A DNA stretch of 64,000 nt from Ruegeria arenilitoris (GCF_013032445.1 NZ_WQCA01000015.1:18305-82304); one strand, 5' to 3'; positions 27,281-35,922 are shown, counted from the stretch's first letter. Program-made: numbers and translations. Notes: generated from the sequence alone by a model not told the origin.

Positions 27281-27552
27281 CACATCACATCCAAAAAGCG
27301 CCGCGCGCGCAGTGCATCAAGGAAGCCCGAGCTATCCTCGGCAATCTGGTCCTGCGGGGCCTTGTACTTTTCCGACAACGCGGCCGTGATCTGCCCGAAA
27401 TTGCGCTTGCCATCCACTTCGGTCAGGATTGCATGTCCAATCTGATCCAGGGTCACGGCCCGTTCCGGTGCGAGCAACACCCAGTTTTCGCGTACCTTGT
27501 CGTAGTGAAGGCGCACGCCGCGCGGCAGGGTTGGAACCTCCTGAGCCAGCAT
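27280..27552 (-). CDS. pqqD: PqqA-binding chaperone PqqD
   Basis: 90 residues from the ATG at 27552 (a GTG one codon upstream is the alternative). Typical PqqD: LPRGVRLHYDKVRENWVLL strands, then ILTEVDGKRNFGQI and a helical C-terminus. It binds the PqqA peptide and delivers it to PqqE. Overlaps pqqC and pqqE by one to a few bases, giving tight translational coupling. Confidence 0.95.
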   Translation of the reverse strand: MLAQEVPTLPRGVRLHYDKVRENWVLLAPERAVTLDQIGHAILTEVDGKRNFGQITAALSEKYKAPQDQIAEDSSGFLDALRARRFLDVM

Positions 27553-28301
27553 CACGAAGCCTGCTGCATCAAAAGGCCAGTGCCCGGCTGCCAGGCTCCG
27601 GGCGGGATGCGGGCGGGTTCAACATAGGCACCCCAAATGGCATCCAGTTGTGCCCACAGCACGTCGGTCTTGAAGATTAAAGCTTTGGCTGCCGCTTCCT
27701 GTTTTTCGGCCGTATCCGCGTTGTCCAGAACCCAGTTCAGTCCAAAGGCCACATCCTTGGGTGCCTCTTTCAGCCGATTACGGAAATAGGACAGCGAACT
27801 GTCATCGGCAAAATCGTAATGCTGCAACAGGCCTTCTATTCTGTTGGCATGAATCTTGGGGGCAAAAAGCTCGGTCAGCGACGCCGCAACCGCTTCGAGC
27901 AGGGTTTTCTCGCGGACATAACGCACATAGGCGTCGACGGCGAACTTCGTTGCGGGCAAAACACCCTCGCACGAGGCGACATAGTCGGGATCAAGCCCGA
28001 CCGCCGCCGCCAAGCGCAACCAGCGTCTGATGCCGCCTTCATTGTCTTCGGTCCCGTCATGATCCTCGATCCGGGATCGCCATGCGCGCCGCAGCGCCGG
28101 GTCTTCGACACGCGACATGAACGCTGCATCCTTCATTGGGATCGAATGCTGATAATAGTAGCGGTTGACCACCCAGGCCCGGACCTCGTCCGGGGTGCAC
28201 TGACCGCCATGCAGACGGTGATGAAACGGATGCAGGTCGTGATAGCGCTCGGCGCCGATCTGGCGCAAGCGGGCTTCGAAATCTTCGCGGCTTTGGGTCA
28301 T
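27552..28301 (-). CDS. pqqC: Pyrroloquinoline-quinone synthase PqqC
   Basis: 249 residues, started at the ATG that overlaps the pqqB stop. All-helical oxidase family: HPFHHRLHGGQCTPDEVRAW, NRYYYQHSIPMKDA, and DHDGTEDNEGGI are strongly conserved PqqC segments. It carries out the final ring closure and eight-electron oxidation without a metal cofactor, using O2. Length is typical (about 250). Confidence 0.97.
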   Translation of the reverse strand: MTQSREDFEARLRQIGAERYHDLHPFHHRLHGGQCTPDEVRAWVVNRYYYQHSIPMKDAAFMSRVEDPALRRAWRSRIEDHDGTEDNEGGIRRWLRLAAAVGLDPDYVASCEGVLPATKFAVDAYVRYVREKTLLEAVAASLTELFAPKIHANRIEGLLQHYDFADDSSLSYFRNRLKEAPKDVAFGLNWVLDNADTAEKQEAAAKALIFKTDVLWAQLDAIWGAYVEPARIPPGAWQPGTGLLMQQAS

Positions 28302-29194
28302 AGAGTGATCTCCATCCCGTCTTGTCCGATGATCCAACCCGCCGCCTCGGCGCTTGCTTTTTCCGCGCTGTCGGGGCGCAGGACCGGGTTGGTATTGTTC
28401 ATGTGGACGAAAACTTTTCGTCCAATCTTCAAATCGGTAAAACTGGCGATCGAGCCGTCCGGACCATCCATCGACATATGCCCCATCCGTTTGCCGGTCT
28501 TCTGTCCCAATCCGGCGCGCACCATCTCGTCATCCTGCCAGAGCGTACCGTCAAAAAACAAGAGATCTGCGCCTTCAAGGAGGGCGCTCAAATCCGGCGT
28601 CAATGCGGCACAACCCGGAATGTAATAGGCGGTTTTACCCTGCGCAGTCAGGGCCACACCCACGGTTTGTTCACCCACCAGATCAGTCAGGACATGTTCA
28701 CCTTCGAGATACAGCGGTACCTTGCCGGGGACCGGAAACAGCGTCGCCTGCAAGCCCGGTATCAATTCGAAAGGCTGGCTCAGGGAAATCGGTGCGCGCT
28801 CTACGACCGAGGCGTTCAGCGCATCGAAAACAGGGTTCTGCGCGATCACGTCCTGAATGCTTTGTGTTGCAAACAGCTTAAACGGCTGCATTTCCCGCAA
28901 CGTCAGCAACCCCGCCACATGGTCAATATCCCCATTTGTCACCAGCACGGACCGAATGGGCATTTCGCGCAACCCCGTAGGAAACAGAGGCCGTGTATTG
29001 CTTAGTTGAGTTCGAATGTCCGGTGAGGCGTTCAGCACGGCCCAGTTGTGACCGTCGGCCGATACAGCAAGTGACGACTGTGTCTGAGCGGGTATTTCGC
29101 CATTGCGCGCGAGGTCGCAGTTAATGCAACCGCAGTTCCATTGCGGAAGGCCGCCGCCCGCAGCGGCCCCGAGTATTATCGCGCGCAACGTCAT
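28298..29194 (-). CDS. pqqB: PQQ biosynthesis protein PqqB
   Basis: 298 residues, metallo-beta-lactamase-like fold. The start AIILGAAAGGGLPQWNCGC with cysteines in NCGCINCDLA is the PqqB hallmark, followed by TNGDIDHVAGLL and HMSMDGPDG. PqqB acts as an iron hydroxylase on the crosslinked tyrosine of the PqqA-derived intermediate. Follows pqqA by 24 bp. Confidence 0.97.
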   Translation of the reverse strand: MTLRAIILGAAAGGGLPQWNCGCINCDLARNGEIPAQTQSSLAVSADGHNWAVLNASPDIRTQLSNTRPLFPTGLREMPIRSVLVTNGDIDHVAGLLTLREMQPFKLFATQSIQDVIAQNPVFDALNASVVERAPISLSQPFELIPGLQATLFPVPGKVPLYLEGEHVLTDLVGEQTVGVALTAQGKTAYYIPGCAALTPDLSALLEGADLLFFDGTLWQDDEMVRAGLGQKTGKRMGHMSMDGPDGSIASFTDLKIGRKVFVHMNNTNPVLRPDSAEKASAEAAGWIIGQDGMEITL

Positions 29195-29218
29195 CTAAGG
29201 TTGGCGCCGGGTCCGCAA

Positions 29219-29320
29219 TCAGATCAGGCCGCCGCCACGTTCATCCTCATGATCCGGGCCGTACATGTTGATTTCCATGCCGCATTCGATTTCGCGGATA
29301 ACGGGTTTGCTCCAAGCCAT
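29219..29320 (-). CDS. pqqA: PQQ precursor peptide PqqA
   Basis: 33 residues, easily missed because of its size. Peptide begins MAWSKPVIREIECGM and carries the invariant Glu-x-x-x-Tyr pair in EINMY (Glu16 and Tyr20) that becomes PQQ. GGAGGAGAACTC stands before the ATG. The tail GPDHEDERGGGLI is somewhat longer than in classical PqqA. First gene of the pqq operon, with the palindrome at 29381 about 60 bases upstream. Confidence 0.93.
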   Translation of the reverse strand: MAWSKPVIREIECGMEINMYGPDHEDERGGGLI

Positions 29321-29380
29321 AGTGAGTTCTCCTCCATAGGTTTCCCTAATAGCAATCTGACAGGTAACGCGCGTCAGGGC

Positions 29381-29401
29381 GATTCTTAATTTGTAAGAAC
29401 A
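29381..29401. promoter_or_regulatory. Palindromic operator candidate upstream of pqqA
   Basis: TTCTTA and TAAGAA (29383-29388 and 29394-29399) form an inverted repeat around ATTTG, preceded by GA and followed shortly by GCTTA. It is nearly the same as the element at 20788 before the LutA-like gene. It lies 61 bases upstream of the pqqA start in the gap between pqqA and the response-regulator gene. Confidence 0.6.
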
Positions 29402-29421
29402 GCTTAGACTTTGGTAGGTGT

Positions 29422-30105
29422 TCAGCCGTCCTCAGGCAGCGGAGCCCGGCCTTGCAGGCAGAAGCCCTGGTTGCGTAGCGTCTTGATTTCAAACCCGAAG
29501 TCATCCGCACCCAGCTTCTTGCGCAAATAGCCGATATAAACATCGACCACGTTTTCGTTACTGGACCCTTCCTGCGACCAGAGCGTGTCGAACAGCTCTC
29601 CCCGTGAGATGGGTGTTCCTGCCTTGCTGTTAAGCAGGGCTAGCAGATCGTATTCGCGTTCGGTCAGGGTAACGCGTGTTTCGCGGATGGTTATTGTCCT
29701 GGCCCGCAACGACATTCGGGCCGGGTCCGGGTGTTGAGATTGCGCGCGCTGTTCCTGCACCTGCAACCTCGCGACCAACTCGTCAAAGCTGAAGGGTTTG
29801 ACCACATAGTCGTCCGCCCCGGCCTCCAAACCGGCGGCGCGGTGGTCGACATCCGACAGGGCGGACAGCATCAGAATGGGGATCGATACCCCTGCCGCGC
29901 GGGCGGCCCGGACCAAATCGACACCGCTGTCTTCACCCAGCATGACATCGACGATCGCGCCCGAGTAGGCCCCGCTCTGCAAACGTTCCAGACCCATGTC
30001 AGCGCGATTTTCAGCCTCGGCGTCATAGCCGTGCAGCGACAGCCCCCGAACCAGGGCCGAGGCGATTTTAGGGTCGTCATCTATGATCAGAAGTCTGGGC
30101 GCCAT
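29422..30105 (-). CDS. OmpR-type response regulator
   Basis: 227 residues. Receiver domain with LLIIDDDPK, phospho-acceptor Asp53 (AIVDVMLGED), Lys103 (VVKPF); winged-helix DNA-binding domain from about 125 (TLTEREYDLLALLNSKAG, then SNENVVDVYIGYLRKKLG). It follows the histidine kinase by 9 bp and is the last gene before pqqA. Likely targets are the transporter genes, pqqA and the LutA-like operon, but this is inference from position. Confidence 0.92.
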   Translation of the reverse strand: MAPRLLIIDDDPKIASALVRGLSLHGYDAEAENRADMGLERLQSGAYSGAIVDVMLGEDSGVDLVRAARAAGVSIPILMLSALSDVDHRAAGLEAGADDYVVKPFSFDELVARLQVQEQRAQSQHPDPARMSLRARTITIRETRVTLTEREYDLLALLNSKAGTPISRGELFDTLWSQEGSSNENVVDVYIGYLRKKLGADDFGFEIKTLRNQGFCLQGRAPLPEDG

Positions 30106-30114
30106 GCGGGTAGT

Positions 30115-31716
30115 CTATGCCTCTGCCAAAGGTAATCGAATGCAGACATTTGTACCGGCTCCGGCCCCGATCGCCTGATCCCGCGGAACCGGGCTAATCA
30201 GCGTTATCGCGCCGTGATGGGCCTCGATCACCCAAGACGCAAGGGCCAGACCGACGCCAAATCCTTGTCTGTTGGTTGTGCCCCCCTGAACAAACCGTTC
30301 GAAAATCTTGCCCTGAGCCTGTTTCGGAATTCCCGGGCCGTTATCCGTCAGGGAAATCTGGGCTGTCTTGCCCGCACGCGTGGCCGAGATCGTTATTAGT
30401 TTCCCGGCCCGCGCATGTCGGATCGCGTTGCGGATGAGGCTCAGAACAACCTGCCGGATCCAGTTGGGATCGATGTGCAATGCGCAACTCGGGACAGCGC
30501 TTACCTCTAGCTTCATATTGGCGCTGTCGATCTCGGGCTGGATTTCGTGAACGACCGTCTGCAACAGGTCAGGCAGGGCGACCACGCTTGGGTCCAGTGC
30601 CAGTTCGCCGGTTTCAGAACGCGCCACACGCAGCAGGTCGTCGATGCGCTGGTTCAGTTTCGCGGAACTGTTCTCGATGGTCGCCAAAGCACCCGGTGCG
30701 CTTTTGCTGTCGTGCCGCCCGATCTGGGATTCCATCATGATTACGGTCAGGGGTGTGCGTAATTCGTGACTGATATCGGCGAAAAAACGACGGCGGTTTT
30801 CGTCAATCCGGGACAGAGAGTCATTGGCCGCGCGCAGTTCTTGCGTGCGCTTTTCAATGGTTTCGTTCAAGCCTGCCCATTCGGCCTCGATCTCGGTCTG
30901 CCGGTGCTTCAATGCGGCCGCCATCCGGTTCGTTTCGCCATAAAGCTGGCCGATTTCGTCGGGGCGTGTGTCCGGCAAGGCGACCGTAAACTCGGCCTTG
31001 CCGATCTGTTCGGCTGCCGTGCGCAGGCGGTCCAACCGAGAGAATTGCGGGCGGATAAGGCCGAAATAGAACCAGGCCGTGCTGAGTATGGCGAAAACGG
31101 CAAATCCCAGCGCAATCCAAGTCAGGGTCAGGCGGGTTTTTTCGATTCCGGCCAGAATGGCGTTGCGAAACAAAACCTCTGTGTTCACCGCCTGACTGAG
31201 CAACGGATCGAACCCCGAGGCGAAAGAGTCGATATAGGCTCGCAACCGCGCCTGATCCGCGGTGTCGTCACTCAGACCTTCGAGCGTGTTGCTCAGCAAG
31301 GCGTCCATGCGGGCAAGCCCAAGAGATTGCGTGCCATAGCGGGATTGTTCATCCAGCCCCAGTTCTTGGGCCGCGGTGACGGCGTCCTCGACGTCGGCGC
31401 GCAGGTTTTCGAAGGTTGCGTTGATCTGGCCGCGTATCGGAGCAAGCCTTTCCAACCGGGTATTTGCGGGTTGGCCGGTCTGAACGGCTTCGGTCGCGAT
31501 TACCAGAAACGTGGCCGCTTGGGTAGACAGGGCCGCGTATCGGGCCATGCGGGTTTCCGATGCCAGAGCCGTTTCCAGCCGGTTCGCTACGGTTTGCATT
31601 CCCAGAAAAAGGATCGCTGCTGTCAGCAGGGTTCCCGCCCCCAGAACCAGGGCACCAAGCCCCAGGCGGGTTTTCAGCAGCAGTGCGCGCTTAGTAGATT
31701 TGGCTGCTGACGTCAT
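30115..31716 (-). CDS. Membrane sensor histidine kinase
   Basis: 533 residues. Two transmembrane helices (about 17-40 and 197-220) enclose a helical periplasmic sensor of about 155 residues, then HAMP (about 222-275), coiled coil, HisKA with His317 (ADISHELRTP), and HATPase (NAIRHARAG, DNGPGIP, GFGVGLALA). The sensor domain has no recognised ligand fold. It starts at the overlap with the ABC permease gene, so sensing and transport are co-expressed. In this context a periplasmic lanthanide, PQQ or alcohol signal is possible; no residue proves it. Confidence 0.9.
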   Translation of the reverse strand: MTSAAKSTKRALLLKTRLGLGALVLGAGTLLTAAILFLGMQTVANRLETALASETRMARYAALSTQAATFLVIATEAVQTGQPANTRLERLAPIRGQINATFENLRADVEDAVTAAQELGLDEQSRYGTQSLGLARMDALLSNTLEGLSDDTADQARLRAYIDSFASGFDPLLSQAVNTEVLFRNAILAGIEKTRLTLTWIALGFAVFAILSTAWFYFGLIRPQFSRLDRLRTAAEQIGKAEFTVALPDTRPDEIGQLYGETNRMAAALKHRQTEIEAEWAGLNETIEKRTQELRAANDSLSRIDENRRRFFADISHELRTPLTVIMMESQIGRHDSKSAPGALATIENSSAKLNQRIDDLLRVARSETGELALDPSVVALPDLLQTVVHEIQPEIDSANMKLEVSAVPSCALHIDPNWIRQVVLSLIRNAIRHARAGKLITISATRAGKTAQISLTDNGPGIPKQAQGKIFERFVQGGTTNRQGFGVGLALASWVIEAHHGAITLISPVPRDQAIGAGAGTNVCIRLPLAEA

Positions 31717-32504
31717 GATTTCCGCTTCATCAAGCCACGGGCAGGGTCATATCCCCAGACGGCAATCGTACTGAGAATGACGGTCCAAATCAGCACCCAT
31801 AACAGAGCGCTCCAATTGATCTGCAGGTAGAGGAGAAACCGGATCAACTCGACCACGTGGGTGAACGGGTTCAGCGCGCAGATATCGCGCAGCAGTGGTG
31901 AGCTTTCGGCCATTTTCCACAGCGGGTAGAGGGCAGAAGACAGAAAGAACATCGGAAAAATGACAAAGTTCATCACGCCTGCGAAGTTCTCAAGCTGCTT
32001 AATGAAGCTGGACAGCACCAGCCCCAGCGCACCCAGCATTAGCCCACCCAGAACCAGCCCCGGCAGAACCGCGACATAGCCGGGCAGGGGCAAGACGATG
32101 CCAAACAGGGCCGCCAGCGCCAGAAAGGTATAGACCTGCAGGATCGATATCGCCGTCGAGCCCAGCAGGCGGCAGAACAACAGCCACCAACGAGGAAAAG
32201 AGCTGGTAAGCAACAGGCGCATCGAACCCATCTCGCGGTCATAGACGAGGCTGAGCGAGCTTTGCATTCCGTTGAACAACAGAACCATCGCGCAGAGGCC
32301 CGGCACGATATAGGTCTCATAGGTGATGTATGTCTGATAGGGTGGGATGATCGAAAGCCCCAGTGCGGCCCGAAATCCGGCAGCAAAGATTAGCAGCCAG
32401 ACCATCGGTCGCACCAGCGCTGCCAGAAACCGTTCGCGCTGATGGATAAAGCGCAGAAACTCGCGCCCTATGATGGCGCGGGCGACACCCCAGAAGCCTC
32501 TCAT
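31713..32504 (-). CDS. ABC-2 type permease of PQQ/alcohol system, LutF-like
   Basis: 263 residues with six predicted membrane helices (for example MVWLLIFAAGFRAALGLS, PGLCAMVLLFNGMQSS, ALLWVLIWTVILSTIAVW). ABC-2 permeases of this group occur with PQQ-linked alcohol loci (PedC-type) and as LutF in lanthanide uptake. Overlaps the ATPase gene upstream and the kinase gene downstream. The binding protein that would complete it is the LutA-like product at 20935. Confidence 0.85.
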   Translation of the reverse strand: MRGFWGVARAIIGREFLRFIHQRERFLAALVRPMVWLLIFAAGFRAALGLSIIPPYQTYITYETYIVPGLCAMVLLFNGMQSSLSLVYDREMGSMRLLLTSSFPRWWLLFCRLLGSTAISILQVYTFLALAALFGIVLPLPGYVAVLPGLVLGGLMLGALGLVLSSFIKQLENFAGVMNFVIFPMFFLSSALYPLWKMAESSPLLRDICALNPFTHVVELIRFLLYLQINWSALLWVLIWTVILSTIAVWGYDPARGLMKRKS

Positions 32505-33247
32505 GCCGAGACCCCGGTCTGTGACAGGAACCAGTCGGATAACGCGTGCTGCCCGCGCAGATCACCCGTTTGCCCTGATGCCAGAACCCGGCCCTGATGT
32601 AGAACCAGCAACTGGTCATCGTCGTGCACTTCATCCGTCAGGTGGGTTGCCCACAGGACGCACAGGCCCTGTACCGCCAAGTCGTGGACATGCCGGGTGA
32701 TCGATTGTCTAGCGGCGGCGTCCAGACCGACGGTGGGTTCATCCAGCAACAAAACGCTGGGATCATGCAGCAAGGCGCGGGCTAGCTCCATCCGGCGACG
32801 ATGGCCGCCATTCAACGCGCGCACTTTTTCCTCTGCCCGCTCGCGCATGTTCAGACGGTCCAGGGCTGCGTCGATGCGCCCGGATACCTCATTACGTGGC
32901 AGTCCGTGCAAAGCGGCAAAATAGGTCATGTTCTGGCGCACAGTCAGGCTGAGGTCCAGGGTCGGCTGTTGAAACACCACGCCCAATTGCCCCAGTGCCT
33001 TTCGCGGAAACCGGCGTAAGTTGGCTCCTGCCACGCTGATCTCACCCTGCGGTGCAACTAGAAGGCGGGTTAGCAGGGACACGAGTGTTGACTTCCCGGC
33101 CCCGTTTGGGCCCAGAAGCGCGCAGAAAGTTCCCGGCGCTACGTCAAAAGACACCGCGCCCAGCGCTGTTTTTGCGCCGTAATGAAAGCTCAGATCGCGG
33201 ACAGACAGACCGGGGCCGGCCTCTTGCAGCGACTGTGCATTCGGCAT
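32501..33247 (-). CDS. ABC transporter ATPase of PQQ/alcohol system, LutE-like
   Basis: 248 residues. Walker A GPNGAGKST, Q-loop VVFQQPTLDL, signature written LNGGHRRR (Asn for the usual Ser), Walker B VLLLDEP, D-loop TVGLDAAAR and switch ATHLTDEV. Close to the PQQ_ABC_ATP family. First gene of a leftward operon ATPase-permease-kinase-regulator. The promoter is in the 181-bp divergent gap shared with the soxY-like gene. Confidence 0.88.
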   Translation of the reverse strand: MPNAQSLQEAGPGLSVRDLSFHYGAKTALGAVSFDVAPGTFCALLGPNGAGKSTLVSLLTRLLVAPQGEISVAGANLRRFPRKALGQLGVVFQQPTLDLSLTVRQNMTYFAALHGLPRNEVSGRIDAALDRLNMRERAEEKVRALNGGHRRRMELARALLHDPSVLLLDEPTVGLDAAARQSITRHVHDLAVQGLCVLWATHLTDEVHDDDQLLVLHQGRVLASGQTGDLRGQHALSDWFLSQTGVSA

Positions 33248-33428
33248 GTAAACCTCCGCACTGACTTTGTAATCTGAACGTTAGCTTGCATGTTCGACGC
33301 GGTTTTCTCAACCGTGCATATACGCAGCTGACCGCGACTTAAGTATGCCAATCTTCACAGATTTGTTATGTTTGGATATCGATCCGGCACAGTTATCATG
33401 GCGGGCGTATCCAAAAGAAAGAGCGGCC

Positions 33429-33866
33429 ATGTCCCTAACCAGGCGCGATACGATGCAGGTAAGCCTTTGGGCCTTGCTTTGCTTTGCCGCGCCGGTTCGC
33501 GCGCAGGATCTGTTCGCATCATCCAATTCGGCCACGTTGGATGAATTGGTTGACGCATTTGTCGGTGCTAGACCGCTTGCAGACGGCGGCGTGTCGCTGA
33601 CCCTGCCGGTCGTGGCGGAGGACGGGTATCGCGTTCCGGTGTCCATCGAAGCGACCGGTGCGGAGGATGTTCTACTGATCGCACCCGGCAATCCGGTCTT
33701 GCCGGTGCTCAGCGCCCGGTTCGGCCCTATGGCGGGGTCTCAGGCGATATCGACGCGTATGCGTCTGGCCCAGACGCAAGACGTCGTTGCCCTTGCACGA
33801 ATGCCAGAAGGAGCAGTGCACCGAGGCCTGCAGCCGGTTTCGGTTGTCATTGGTGGCTGCGCCTGA
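33429..33866 (+). CDS. SoxY-like sulfur carrier with GGCA tail
   Basis: 145 residues. Start at 33429 gives a Tat signal (SLTRRDTMQVSLWALLCFAA), as in SoxY. The mature domain has the SoxY strands (VSLTLPVVAEDGYRVPVSI, LIAPGNPVLPVLSARF). It ends in VVIGGCA, with a cysteine second from the end, where canonical SoxY has GGCGG. The carrier cysteine is kept but the tail is two residues shorter. Located 19 bp before soxZ, ahead of cytochrome and flavoprotein genes. Called SoxY-like because the catalytic sox genes (A, B, C, D, X) are absent from the window. Confidence 0.85.
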   Translation: MSLTRRDTMQVSLWALLCFAAPVRAQDLFASSNSATLDELVDAFVGARPLADGGVSLTLPVVAEDGYRVPVSIEATGAEDVLLIAPGNPVLPVLSARFGPMAGSQAISTRMRLAQTQDVVALARMPEGAVHRGLQPVSVVIGGCA

Positions 33867-33885
33867 TCGCAGAACGGAGGGAACA

Positions 33886-34215
33886 ATGGCTTCAGGTGTC
33901 AAGACCCGCGTCAAACTGCCGAAACAGGCGCGCGCGGGCGAGGTTATCACCATCAAGACGCTGATTTCCCACCGCATGGAATCCGGCCATCGCCTTGACC
34001 CCAGTGGTCAACCCGTCCCGCGTTCGATCATCCATCGATTTCTATGTACGTTCGAGGGGGAAACGGTCATTGACCTTGGCATCGGGCCCGGAATCTCGAC
34101 GAACCCGTTCTTCAAATTTCAGGCCATCGTTCCCGGCCCTGGTGTGTTTACGTTTGCGTGGTTCGATGATGATGGAGCAATCTATACCGACAGCCGTTCG
34201 ATCACGGTCATCTAA
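33886..34215 (+). CDS. soxZ: SoxZ-type partner protein
   Basis: 109 residues, start at 33886 with CGGAGGGA upstream. Immunoglobulin-like SoxZ fold: KTRVKLPKQARAGEVITIK, SHRMESGHRLDPSG, then FKFQAIVPGPGVFTFAWFDD. Length is typical (about 105-110). SoxZ is found in the periplasm as a SoxYZ dimer, exported with SoxY by Tat. A 74-bp gap separates it from the cytochrome gene. Confidence 0.9.
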   Translation: MASGVKTRVKLPKQARAGEVITIKTLISHRMESGHRLDPSGQPVPRSIIHRFLCTFEGETVIDLGIGPGISTNPFFKFQAIVPGPGVFTFAWFDDDGAIYTDSRSITVI

Positions 34216-34289
34216 GGTGCCTACGAAAGTGTCGGTTTTGGAAACGGGCCGATTTTGCAAGTGTTGAGTGTCGCAACGCTGGGATAGAA

Positions 34290-34628
34290 ATGAAGTGTAT
34301 CAACCTGTTCATGTGCGGATGTGTTTTGGGATTGCCCGGCTGGGCTGCGCTGGCTGGTGAGAATGTCGAAGCTGGGCAGGATTCTGAAACACAGCCGGAT
34401 CTGGAGCTTGGCGCATATCTGTCGGCGCAATGCGTCACTTGTCATCAGAAAGGCTCGGAAAACGAGGGTATTCCCAACATTGCCGGGCTTTCATCAAAAG
34501 ACTTCGTGGCGGCCATGCAGGCCTACAAACAGAACGACCGCGCGCATCCGATTATGCAGATGCTTGCGGCGCGTCTGAATGACGACGAAATCGCCGCTCT
34601 CGCGGCCTATTTCGGGTCGGTTGAGTGA
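34290..34628 (+). CDS. c-type cytochrome, SoxE/FccA-like
   Basis: 112 residues. Signal peptide (NLFMCGCVLGLPGWAALA), single heme motif CVTCH near residue 48, and a short C-terminal part with MLAARLNDDEIAALAAYF. The form is that of the monoheme cytochrome paired with the FccB/SoxF flavoprotein in flavocytochrome c sulfide dehydrogenase. The Met ligand is probably in PIMQML. The flavoprotein gene follows after 25 bp, so the two very likely form one complex. Confidence 0.85.
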   Translation: MKCINLFMCGCVLGLPGWAALAGENVEAGQDSETQPDLELGAYLSAQCVTCHQKGSENEGIPNIAGLSSKDFVAAMQAYKQNDRAHPIMQMLAARLNDDEIAALAAYFGSVE

Positions 34629-34653
34629 AGGCATAAAGTGGAAGGAATTACGG

Positions 34654-35922
34654 ATGACATGGGATCGACGCAAATTTCTGGGCACTGGCATCGCCGTCAC
34701 CGGGGCATTGTCTGCTCCTGCGGTCCTTTCGGAAGAAGCAGGAAAGCCACGGGTCGTAGTCATTGGCGGTGGAGCAGGGGGGGCAACCGCGGCGCGGTAT
34801 ATCGCCAAGGACAGCGAGGGCGCGATTGACGTCACGCTGGTCGAGCCCTCTCGGGTCTATTTTAGCTGCTTTTTCTCCAATCTCTATATCGGCGGTCTGA
34901 AGTCCATCGACGACATTGGCCACACTTATGGGGCGCTTGCCGCGAACCATGGGATCAACGTGATCCACGACTGGGCCGTTGGAGTGAATCGCGCGGCCCG
35001 TACGGTCACATTGGCAGGCGGGGCGGTGCTGTCCTATGACAAGCTGATCATCTCCCCGGGCATTGACTTCGTCGAAGGGTCGGTCGAAGGCTGGAGTGTC
35101 TCGTCGCAAAACCGGATGCCGCATGCTTACAAGGCCGGTTCCCAGTCCGAACTGTTGCGGGCGCAGATTGAGAACATGCCCGAAGGCGGGGTCTATGCGA
35201 TGGTCGCACCGCCTAACCCCTATCGTTGTCCGCCCGGACCGTATGAGCGTATTTCGATGGTGGCGCATGTCTTGAAAACCACCAATCCCAGCGCCAAGAT
35301 CATCATTGCCGACCCAAAGCCCAAGTTCTCGAAAATGGCGTTGTTCGAAGACGGCTGGGCAACGCACTATCCCGGGATGATCGACTGGATCGGCGAGGAT
35401 TTTGGCGGCGGCAATGTTTCCGTCGACCCGGACCGGATGACCCTGACGATTGATGGTGAAGAACTGACCGTCGACGTTTGCAACGTCATCCCCGCGATGA
35501 AAGCTGGACGTATCGCCGAACTGGCAGACGTGACCGACGGCAGTTGGGCGCCGGTGAACGCGATTGACATGTCTTCGAAGGCTGATCCCGATGTCTATGT
35601 CCTGGGTGATGCCAGCCAGCAGGGTGACATGCCGAAATCCGGGTTCTCGGCGAATTCGCAGGCCAAGGTCTGCGCCAACGCCGTGCGTAGCGCGTTGACA
35701 GGGTCTCGGGTTTTCCCGCCTCGCTATGCAAACACGTGCTGGTCACTGATTGCGGTCAACGATGGAGTGAAAGTTGGTGCTACTTACGAAGCGACAGAAG
35801 AAAAAATAGCACGAGTAGACGGCTTCATCAGCCAAACCGGCGAGTCCGCTGAAACACGTCATTCAACGTATCGTGAATCGGTCAATTGGTACGCTGCAAT
35901 TTCCGAGGATATGTTCGACTAG
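34654..35922 (+). CDS. soxF: Flavocytochrome c flavoprotein, SoxF/FccB-like
   Basis: 422 residues from the ATG at 34654, which has GGAAGGA upstream and yields a Tat signal (TWDRRKFLGTGIAVTGALS). FAD-binding VVVIGGGAGGATAARY, redox cysteine region YFSCFFSNLYIGG and NPYRCPPGPYE (the two conserved cysteines of sulfide-oxidising flavoproteins), and YVLGDASQQ for FAD. It would oxidise sulfide or a protein-bound persulfide and pass electrons to the cytochrome. The stop codon is within CTAG at the very edge of an IS5-type remnant, so the last residues may be altered relative to relatives. Confidence 0.88.
   Translation: MTWDRRKFLGTGIAVTGALSAPAVLSEEAGKPRVVVIGGGAGGATAARYIAKDSEGAIDVTLVEPSRVYFSCFFSNLYIGGLKSIDDIGHTYGALAANHGINVIHDWAVGVNRAARTVTLAGGAVLSYDKLIISPGIDFVEGSVEGWSVSSQNRMPHAYKAGSQSELLRAQIENMPEGGVYAMVAPPNPYRCPPGPYERISMVAHVLKTTNPSAKIIIADPKPKFSKMALFEDGWATHYPGMIDWIGEDFGGGNVSVDPDRMTLTIDGEELTVDVCNVIPAMKAGRIAELADVTDGSWAPVNAIDMSSKADPDVYVLGDASQQGDMPKSGFSANSQAKVCANAVRSALTGSRVFPPRYANTCWSLIAVNDGVKVGATYEATEEKIARVDGFISQTGESAETRHSTYRESVNWYAAISEDMFD

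Noticed and set aside
27819..28625. 268-codon plus-strand frame over pqqB/pqqC
   Set aside because: The pqq genes are certain and fill the region on the other strand.
30766..31710. Long open frame on the plus strand opposite the histidine kinase gene
   Set aside because: Antisense shadow of a high-GC coding region; no motif, no ribosome site, and the minus-strand kinase has complete domains.
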